64,000 nt of DNA from Cellulomonas sp. SLBN-39 (GTDB taxonomy: Bacteria; Actinomycetota; Actinomycetes; Actinomycetales; Cellulomonadaceae), in the NCBI RefSeq assembly GCF_006715865.1, contig NZ_VFOA01000001.1, positions 2,480,001 to 2,544,000 of the forward strand, in the 5' to 3' direction. Both the position numbers and the translations under genes were made by a program. Below are positions 57,879-64,000 of this stretch, one piece after another. The notes beneath the pieces were generated by a model, which saw only the letters and a program-made list of their open reading frames with translations, was not told where the DNA came from and did no database searches. Position 1 is the first letter of the stretch, and every line of letters starts with the position of its first letter.

Positions 57879-58781
57879 ATGCACACCGTCCGCCCGACCT
57901 CGACCCGCCGCCTGCGCACGATCGCCGCGGGCGCCCCCGTGGCCGCCCTCGCGCTGCTCCTCGCCGCCTGCGGCTCCGACGCCTCCGCGACCACCGACCC
58001 GACCGCGTCCGCGACCGTCGCCGCCCCCGGCGGGCTGCCCGAGGGCGCGTTCGGCGGGGGCGGCACGTCCGGCGAGGTCGTGGTCGTCGACGGCTCGACC
58101 GCGCAGGTGCAGGGCGCCGACACCCAGACCGCCGTGACCTGGGACGACGCGACGACGTTCACGCAGACCGTCGCCGCCGCGCTCGCCGACGTCACCACCG
58201 ACGTGTGCGTGACGGTGGTGACCGGCGAGGACGGGGCCGCAGCCACGAGCGTCGCGATCAGCGAACCCGTCGACGACGCCTGCACCGCGGGCTTCGGCGG
58301 CGGGGGCATGGGCGGCGGCACACCGGGGGAGATGCCGACGGGCATGCCCGAGGGGGAGGCGCCCGACGGCGCCCCGACCGCGCTGCCGGACGGCGAGATG
58401 CCCGAGGGGGCGCCCACGGACATGCCCGAGGGCGGCTTCGGCGGCGGCGGCGGGTTCGGGGGCGGGACCACGGGCCTCGTCACCGCGGTCGACGGGTCGA
58501 CGCTGACCGTGGCGGTGACGTCCCAGGACGGCTCGTCCTCGACCGCGCAGATCACCGTCGACGACACCACGACGTACACGCGCACGGCCGAGGCCGACGC
58601 GACGGCGGTCGTCGTCGGGCAGTGCGCGACCGTGCAGGGGGAGGCCGACGACAGCGGCACCGTCGCGGCGACGTCCGTCGCGGTCACCAGCCCCACCGAC
58701 GAGGGCTGCACCACCGGGTTCATGGGCCGGGGCGGCGCAGGCGGGCGGCCCGGCGCCGCGGAGGAGGGCTCCGATGCGTGA
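57879..58781 (+). CDS. Lipoprotein with duplicated DUF5666-like domain
   Basis: A 300-aa lipoprotein: RRLRTIAAGAPVAALALLLAAC gives the lipobox. Two similar domains follow: GEVVVVDGSTAQVQG to DDACTAGF (about 62-137), and GLVTAVDGSTLTVAVTSQDG to DEGCTTGF (about 202-287). Each has the DGST start, a TTFTQT/TTYTRT strand, a CVTVV/CATVQG Cys strand and a Cys-ending tail. Between them is a Gly/Met/Pro-rich linker. CAGGAG precedes the ATG. It ends inside the start of the second adaptor gene, so it belongs to the exporter operon. Confidence 0.82.
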   Translation: MHTVRPTSTRRLRTIAAGAPVAALALLLAACGSDASATTDPTASATVAAPGGLPEGAFGGGGTSGEVVVVDGSTAQVQGADTQTAVTWDDATTFTQTVAAALADVTTDVCVTVVTGEDGAAATSVAISEPVDDACTAGFGGGGMGGGTPGEMPTGMPEGEAPDGAPTALPDGEMPEGAPTDMPEGGFGGGGGFGGGTTGLVTAVDGSTLTVAVTSQDGSSSTAQITVDDTTTYTRTAEADATAVVVGQCATVQGEADDSGTVAATSVAVTSPTDEGCTTGFMGRGGAGGRPGAAEEGSDA

Positions 58782-61017
58782 CGGGCGCCGCCGCAGCCGG
58801 CGGCGCCGGACGGCCCTCGCGGTCGTCGGCGGCGCCGCGGCCCTCAGCCTCGTCGGCGGCGGCATCGCCGTGGCCGTCGGGGGTGGCGGCTCTGACCGGT
58901 ACCGCACCGCGACCGCCGCGACGGGGACCGTGGCGCAGAGCGTCAGCGCCGTGGGCACCGTGAGCTCGCGGACCCGGCGGGACGCCGCGTTCGCGGCCGA
59001 CGGGACCGTGTCCGCGGTCGAGGTCGCCGTGGGCGACACCGTCGCGGCGGGCGAGGTGCTGGCCTCCCTCGACCCGACGGCGCTGCAGGACGCGCTCGAC
59101 CAGGCCGAGGCCGACCTCGCGGACGCCGAGCAGCAGCTCGAGGACGACCTGGCGTCCCAGACGGCGTCGACCACGTCGAGCACCTCGTCGTCGAGCAGCA
59201 CCTCGGGCACGTCGACGACGGGCGGGACGGGCGGCACGGCGGCGGGCACCGGCTCGGACGCCACCGCCTCGGGCAGCACCGCGTCCGGGACCACGGTCGG
59301 AGGGACGTCGTCGGAGGGCGCCGCCTCAGAGGGGACGGCGTCGGAAGGGACGGCGTCGGAAGGGACCGCGTCGGAAGGGACCGCGTCGCCGGGCGCGCCG
59401 TCGGGCGGCACGGGGTCCGACGGCTCGGCCGCCGCGGACGCGGCGTGGGCCGCGGTCGCGGACGCGCAGTCCGCCGTGGCCACCGCGCAGACCGACCTGC
59501 TCACCGCCTACGACGCCCTGACCGCCTCCGTCGCCGGCCTCGCCGACGCGTGGTCGGGCGCGACGTGCGCGGCCTTCCTCGCGATCGACCCGACCACGGT
59601 CGTCGGCACCGACGACGGGGATGCCGGCGGGGACGGTGGCGACGACCCGTCGGCCGGCGGGGTCGACGACGGCGCGGACGCGTCGGCGGGCGCGACCGAC
59701 GCGGGCACCACCGACGACGGCGCGACCGACGGCTCCACGGCCGACCCGGTGGCCGGCGACGGACCCGGTGCGACCGCCGAGACCGCCGCCACCACCGCGG
59801 TCGCCACGACGAGCGCGGTCACCGCGACCACCCGGACCGACGGGGCGGCGACGACCGTGCCCCTGGCCGACGCGCAGGCCGCGCTCGCGGCCTGCCAGGC
59901 CGCGCTGACCGGGGCGCAGGGTTCGCTGGCCGATCCCCTGACGGCCCTGCAGACGACCGGGGACGCCCTCGACGCCGCGCTGGCGACGCTCGACGAGGCC
60001 CTCGGCGCGGCCCGTGCGGCGTCCGCGTCGGACGGCTCCACCGCCTCCGGCGGCTCGTCGGGCGGCGGCTCGTCGGGTGGCACGGGCACGGCGGGGTCGT
60101 CCACCGGCTCCGGCAGCACGTCGACGACGGCCCCGTCCTCGACCGGCACGTCCTCGGCCGGCACGTCGTCCTCGGGGACCTCGTCGACCGGTTCATCCGC
60201 TGCGGGCACCGGCACCGGCACCGCCACCGGCTCCGGCACCGCGGGCGCGACCGACGAGGTCGCCTCGGCGGCCGTGGTCCTCGCCGACCGCGCCGAGGTC
60301 GCGCTGCGCGCCCAGGCCGTCACGGTGGCCGAGCACGAGCGGACCCTGGTCGACCTGACCAGCCCGGTCGCCGGCACGGTCGCCGCGGTCTCCGTCGCCG
60401 TGGGCGACACGGTCACGGCGGGGTCGACGTCGCAGGTCGTCACCGTGCTCGGCGACGACGGGCACGTGGTGACCACGACCGTCCCGCTCACGTCGGTCGA
60501 CGCCGTCGAGGTCGGGCAGGTCGCGCAGGTGCGGGTCGGCACGACGGACGCGGACCTGACCGGCGTGGTCAGCAGCGTGGGTGTGCTCGACGTCTCGGAG
60601 TCCTCGACGCCCGCGTACACGGTCCTCGTCGCGCTGGACCCGACCGACGAGGTCGTCCTCGACGACGCGTCCGCGCAGGTCGACGTCGAGGTCGCGGCCG
60701 CGCAGGACGTGCTCACGGTGCCCACGTCGGCCCTGCGCACGGCCGCGGGCGTCACCACCGTGCAGGTGCTGGGCGCCGCCGACGCCGTCAGCGACGTCGA
60801 GGTGCGCACCGGTGCGGTGGGCTCCGAGCTGACGGAGGTGGTCGAGGGCCTGGTCGCGGGCGACGTCGTCGTCCTGGCCGACCTGCAGGCCGCGCTCGAC
60901 CTCGGCGACGACACCGAGGGCACCACGGGGCTGTCGGGTCTGTCCGCCACGACGGACGAGCGGGAGGTCGGTGGCGGCGTGCCCGCGGGGCCGCCGGTGG
61001 GGACCGGGCGGGGCTGA
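58774..61017 (+). CDS. Very long HlyD-like adaptor with low-complexity hairpin region
   Basis: A 747-aa adaptor. One TM (ALAVVGGAAALSLVGGGIAV), then the first lipoyl half (ATAATGTVAQSVSAVGTVSS, DGTVSAVEVAVGDTVAAGEV) and helix ALDQAEADLADAEQQLEDDL. A region of about 400 residues very rich in Ser, Thr, Gly, Ala and Asp follows, including SEGTA repeats. The return strand starts at VDLTSPVAGTVAAVSVAVGD and the barrel domains end near 720. Usual adaptors are 350-450 aa. The extra length may let it span the thick cell wall. GTG/ATG overlap with the lipoprotein gene (8 bp) fixes the start. Confidence 0.82.
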   Translation: MRDGRRRSRRRRTALAVVGGAAALSLVGGGIAVAVGGGGSDRYRTATAATGTVAQSVSAVGTVSSRTRRDAAFAADGTVSAVEVAVGDTVAAGEVLASLDPTALQDALDQAEADLADAEQQLEDDLASQTASTTSSTSSSSSTSGTSTTGGTGGTAAGTGSDATASGSTASGTTVGGTSSEGAASEGTASEGTASEGTASEGTASPGAPSGGTGSDGSAAADAAWAAVADAQSAVATAQTDLLTAYDALTASVAGLADAWSGATCAAFLAIDPTTVVGTDDGDAGGDGGDDPSAGGVDDGADASAGATDAGTTDDGATDGSTADPVAGDGPGATAETAATTAVATTSAVTATTRTDGAATTVPLADAQAALAACQAALTGAQGSLADPLTALQTTGDALDAALATLDEALGAARAASASDGSTASGGSSGGGSSGGTGTAGSSTGSGSTSTTAPSSTGTSSAGTSSSGTSSTGSSAAGTGTGTATGSGTAGATDEVASAAVVLADRAEVALRAQAVTVAEHERTLVDLTSPVAGTVAAVSVAVGDTVTAGSTSQVVTVLGDDGHVVTTTVPLTSVDAVEVGQVAQVRVGTTDADLTGVVSSVGVLDVSESSTPAYTVLVALDPTDEVVLDDASAQVDVEVAAAQDVLTVPTSALRTAAGVTTVQVLGAADAVSDVEVRTGAVGSELTEVVEGLVAGDVVVLADLQAALDLGDDTEGTTGLSGLSATTDEREVGGGVPAGPPVGTGRG
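59326..59385 (+). repeat. Four 15-bp tandem repeats inside the adaptor gene
   Basis: TCGGAAGGGACGGCG and close variants at 59326, 59341, 59356 and 59371, encoding SEGTA four times. In-frame repeats of this kind can change copy number without breaking the gene. Confidence 0.85.
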
Positions 61018-61022
61018 CGGCG

Positions 61023-61067
61023 GACGGGGCGGGAGCCGAGCCGCGCCGGCCCCGCCCCCGCCCCGTC
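61023..61067. terminator. Possible bidirectional terminator
   Basis: GACGGGGCGGG and CCCGCCCCGTC form an 11-bp stem with a 23-base loop between the convergent adaptor and Ig-repeat genes. Confidence 0.45.
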
Positions 61068-61075
61068 GACCCGGG

Positions 61076-63145
61076 TCAGTCGGTGTGCAGGGTCCACGTG
61101 CACCCGTGGGTCTTCAGCCCCCGGTAGCGCGTGGACGCGACCTCGATCATCAACGGCCCCGTGACCTCCAGGTACCCGAGCACCGAGGCGTCGGTGCCGG
61201 AGAAGTCGGAGACGACCATCACCTCGCACGTCGCGCCCGCGGCCGGACCGGACGTCGTGTAGTAGCCGCGACGTAGCTCGCCGGGCGCCGTCCCGAGGAC
61301 GTGCATCCCGTACGCCGCCGTCGTCGTCCGAGCGGCGCCGACCGTGGTGTAGCGCGTCCAGCTGCCGCAGCCCTGCGTGAAGAAGTACTTGTCGGTCGAA
61401 CGGATGGTCACGACGTGCTGGCCGCGCCCGCCGTCCCAGCCGAGGACGCCGGACTCGGCCCTCCCCGCGTCCTTGCGTCGCTCCCAGTAGCACGCCGTCG
61501 CCGAGGGCGACGACACGTACGTCCCCGCTGCGATCGTGGTCCCGACCTTGACCATGCCGTTCTTCGTCAGCGTCGGTGCGGGCACGGTGATCTTCGCGGT
61601 CGGGGCGCTCGTGCGTGCGGTGGTCACGTAGGTGCTGCGCCGTGCGGTCACGGTGACCGTGATGGTCCGGCCGTGGTCGGCGGTCGTCAGCGTGTACGAG
61701 GTCGACGTCGCCCCGGGGATCGCCGTGCCGTTGCGGTTCCACTGGTAGGCCAGCGTCGGTGCGGGCGTCCACGTCCCGGCCGTGACCTTGAGCGTCGAGC
61801 CGATGCGCGTGCTGCCGGTGATCCGGGGCGTCGGCGCCGAGCTGAACGTGGCCGTCACCGCGGTGGTGGCGCTCGTCACGGACCTCGTCGTGTACCCGGG
61901 GGCGGTGCCGGTGACCGTCACCGACAGCTTCTTGCCCCGCAGCGACGCCGGGATCGTGTACGCCGAGGACGTCGCGCCCTTGATCGCCGCGCCGTCCGCG
62001 CGCCACTGGTAGGTGTAGGTGGCGGGCGACCAGGTGCCGCGAGCGGCCGTGACCTTGCTGCCGACGCGGACGGTCCCGGAGATCGTCGGCGTGGTCGCCG
62101 TGAGCACGCCGGTGCCCACGGTCGCCGCGGCGCTGGACTTCGCGGCCGCGGTGTAGCCGGCCTGGCTCCCGGTGACGACGACGCTGAGGGCCTTGCCCCG
62201 GTGGGCGGCGGCGGGCGTGAACGTCGGGGACGTCGCACCCGTGACCGCCTTGCCGTCGACCCGCCACTGGTACGCCAGCGTCGTGCCGGCCGTCCACGTG
62301 CCCGGCTTCGCGGTGACCTTCGCGCCGACGCGCACGGTGCCCGAGAGCACCGGGACGGCCGTCGTGAGCGACCCGACGGTCACGGGCGGCGTGGCGGCGC
62401 TCGTCCCGGAGACGGGCGCGTGGCCCTCGACCGTGGCCGTCACGCGGACGGCGAGCCCTGCCCCCAGGTCGGCGGCACCGACGCGGTAGGTGCTCTGCGT
62501 GCCGACCACCGTCCCGCCGCGCAGCCACTCGTGGGTGAGCGTCGCGTCCAGCGGCCAGCCCGCGGTGACCGCGGTCAGCGTCGATCCCACCCGCGGCGTC
62601 CCGGTGACGGACGCCGTCCCGGCGCACAGGGCCACCGGGCCGGCGGCGTCGACCCGGACCGTCGCGGGTGCCGTGCCGGGTGCCTCGCCCGTGATCTCGA
62701 CCGCGAGGTGCGCGCCGCACGCGGCGGGACCGAGCAGCAGCGAGGGCCCGGTCCCGGCGGGCTCGGTCGCGCCGTCGAGGAACCACGCGTACGCGAACGA
62801 CGTACCCTCCGGCGACCACGCCGGGGCGACGGGGTCGACCGTGACGGTCTCCCCGACGGCGAGCGTCCCTGCGACGTGCAGGCTCGCGGCCGCCGGCGGC
62901 ACGACGGCTGCGGGGACCTCGTCCTCGACGGGCGCGGCGGGCGGCTCGTCGGCGGGGCGGACGGGCGCGTCGCCCGCAGGATCCTCGGCGACGACGGGGG
63001 CCGGGGCGTCGCCCGGGTCGGCGCTCGCGGGGAGCGCTCCCGCGAGCGAGGTCGCGGCCACGGCGAGCACGGTGGCGGCGGACAGGAGCTGCCGGTGCGC
63101 GCGGGCGGTCAGCCCGGCGGGTCGGCGCGTGCGTGCAGGGGACAT
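61076..63145 (-). CDS. Secreted Ig-like repeat protein
   Basis: A 689-aa secreted protein with a long Sec signal (RAHRQLLSAATVLAVAATSL to ALPASA, about residue 42). After a Pro/Ala/Glu-rich linker come about six Ig-like beta repeats of 80-90 residues (about 85-520), each with a VRVGSKVTAARGTW-type start, YQWRADGAAIKGATS-type centre and SVTVTGTAPGYT-type end. The last 170 residues are a different domain with four Cys (TACYWERRKDAG, TQGCGSWTRY, ATCEVMVVSD, THGCTWTLH). AAGGA precedes the ATG. No enzyme domain is seen. Cell-wall or substrate attachment is plausible. Confidence 0.83.
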   Translation of the reverse strand: MSPARTRRPAGLTARAHRQLLSAATVLAVAATSLAGALPASADPGDAPAPVVAEDPAGDAPVRPADEPPAAPVEDEVPAAVVPPAAASLHVAGTLAVGETVTVDPVAPAWSPEGTSFAYAWFLDGATEPAGTGPSLLLGPAACGAHLAVEITGEAPGTAPATVRVDAAGPVALCAGTASVTGTPRVGSTLTAVTAGWPLDATLTHEWLRGGTVVGTQSTYRVGAADLGAGLAVRVTATVEGHAPVSGTSAATPPVTVGSLTTAVPVLSGTVRVGAKVTAKPGTWTAGTTLAYQWRVDGKAVTGATSPTFTPAAAHRGKALSVVVTGSQAGYTAAAKSSAAATVGTGVLTATTPTISGTVRVGSKVTAARGTWSPATYTYQWRADGAAIKGATSSAYTIPASLRGKKLSVTVTGTAPGYTTRSVTSATTAVTATFSSAPTPRITGSTRIGSTLKVTAGTWTPAPTLAYQWNRNGTAIPGATSTSYTLTTADHGRTITVTVTARRSTYVTTARTSAPTAKITVPAPTLTKNGMVKVGTTIAAGTYVSSPSATACYWERRKDAGRAESGVLGWDGGRGQHVVTIRSTDKYFFTQGCGSWTRYTTVGAARTTTAAYGMHVLGTAPGELRRGYYTTSGPAAGATCEVMVVSDFSGTDASVLGYLEVTGPLMIEVASTRYRGLKTHGCTWTLHTD

Positions 63146-63381
63146 CGACGTCCTTCGGTGTCGTGCCGGCCCCCCTGGGCCGGGCGGGACGACCCTAGAG
63201 GTCACAGGCCTGCGCAGGGACCGATTTGCGCGCCCGCCGTGCAACGGACGGGCAACGACCACCCGTCCGGACGCGGCCCGTCGCGCACCGGCTCCCGGCG
63301 GCACGCTCGGTAGGCTCGGCGCCGTCCGGCGCACCGGGCACCGGCCCGCCCGGACGGCGTGGCGCGAGCGACGGAGGAACG

Positions 63382-64000
63382 ATGACGACGCAGGGCACGG
63401 GCACGACGGAGCCGGGCGCCACGCCGACGGTCGCGGTGCTGGGCGCCGGCGTCATGGGTGGCACGCTCGTGGCTGGCCTGCGCGCCGGCGGGTGGCCCCC
63501 GGCCGCGGTCGTGGTCGCCGACCCCGACGCCGCCAAGGCTGCCGCGACGGCCGACGAGCACGGCGCGACGGCAGCTGCCGACAACCGGGCCGCCGTGACC
63601 GCCGCGGACGTCGTCCTGCTCGCCGTGAAGCCCGGTGCCGTCCCCGCCGTCCTGGCGGACCTCGCGCCCGCGATGCGCCCCGGCGCCCTCGTGGTGAGCG
63701 TCGCGGCCGGCGTGCCGCTCGCCGTGTACGAGTCCGCGCTGCCGGCGGGGACGCCGGTGGTCCGGGTCATGCCCAACACCCCCGCGCTGGTCGGCAAGGG
63801 CGCGTCGGCCACCGCCCCGGGCGCAGCGGCGGGGGACGAGCACCTCGCCCTCGTCGAGCGCATGCTCGCCGCCACGGGCGTCGTCGTGCGCGTCGCGGAG
63901 AAGGACATGGACGCCGTCACGGCACTGTCCGGGTCGGGCCCGGCGTACGTGTTCTACGTGATCGACGCGCTCGCCGAGGCCGGCGTCCTGCTGGGGCTGC
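63382..64000 (+). CDS. proC: Pyrroline-5-carboxylate reductase, 3' end outside window
   Basis: The first 206 codons are visible. VAVLGAGVMGGTLVAGLRAG is the Rossmann NAD(P)H site; VLLAVKPGAVPAVL, VVSVAAGVPLAVYE, VVRVMPNTPALVGKG and the dimer-domain signature ALSGSGPAYVFYVIDALAEA are all present. It makes proline from pyrroline-5-carboxylate. GGAGG precedes the ATG by 5 bases; TAGGCT (63311-63316) is a possible -10. Confidence 0.95.
   Translation, partial: MTTQGTGTTEPGATPTVAVLGAGVMGGTLVAGLRAGGWPPAAVVVADPDAAKAAATADEHGATAAADNRAAVTAADVVLLAVKPGAVPAVLADLAPAMRPGALVVSVAAGVPLAVYESALPAGTPVVRVMPNTPALVGKGASATAPGAAAGDEHLALVERMLAATGVVVRVAEKDMDAVTALSGSGPAYVFYVIDALAEAGVLLGL

Overview
The window is about 75% G+C by eye, is densely coded with many GTG starts and 4-bp stop/start overlaps, and carries typically actinobacterial families (SigE-group ECF factor, Flp/Tad pilus set, H+-PPase, 2Fe-2S/Mo-fused xanthine dehydrogenase). 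It looks like a chromosomal segment of a high-GC actinomycete, most likely a Cellulomonas relative; the genus is an inference.

Layout. 1-6.3 kb: HAD hydrolase (cut by the window edge), mocA, an SsuABC/TauABC-type importer, guanine deaminase and xdhC. 6.4-9.6 kb: a TetR repressor divergent from an ABC-2 exporter. 9.6-15.5 kb: accessory stretch with a 23-bp tandem array leading into a DUF4143-type ATPase, paired membrane paralogues with a winged-helix regulator, a zinc-ribbon gene broken by an amber codon, and hipBA. 15.6-20.6 kb: a lower-GC insert (FtsX-type ABC system, YtrA-like GntR repressor, small secreted 4-Cys protein) flanked by a decayed and an intact copy of the 3' end of the xanthine dehydrogenase gene. 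20.6-33.5 kb: purine/ureide catabolism, all on the minus strand. 33.7-38.2 kb: Tad pilus locus, then a PilZ protein. 39.4-48.3 kb: MrfA-like helicase, small hypotheticals, 5-oxoprolinase (pxpA and a pxpB-pxpC fusion), an ECF sigma/anti-sigma pair and a STAS protein. 48.5-64 kb: H+-PPase, lipoprotein, nuclease/phosphatase-fold protein, methyltransferase, REP-like palindromes, a MacAB-like exporter followed by a lipoprotein and a second very long adaptor, an Ig-repeat secreted protein, and proC (cut by the edge).

The most coherent system is the purine route. Guanine deaminase and xanthine dehydrogenase (with XdhC and MocA for its cofactor) give urate; uricase, HIU hydrolase and OHCU decarboxylase give allantoin; allantoinase and allantoate amidohydrolase give ureidoglycine; a PucG-type aminotransferase would convert this with glyoxylate to oxalurate and glycine. 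Next to it lie a fusion of an HpxZ/AtzH-like domain to an HpxY-like amidase and an acetamidase/formamidase homologue, which I propose finish the route (oxalurate to oxamate to oxalate). Four promoters of the set share a 14-bp palindrome, GAAAC-N4-GTTTC; the RpiR-family gene inside the cluster is the obvious candidate regulator. Several promoters here have a -10 hexamer 6-7 bases before the start codon, suggesting leaderless mRNAs.
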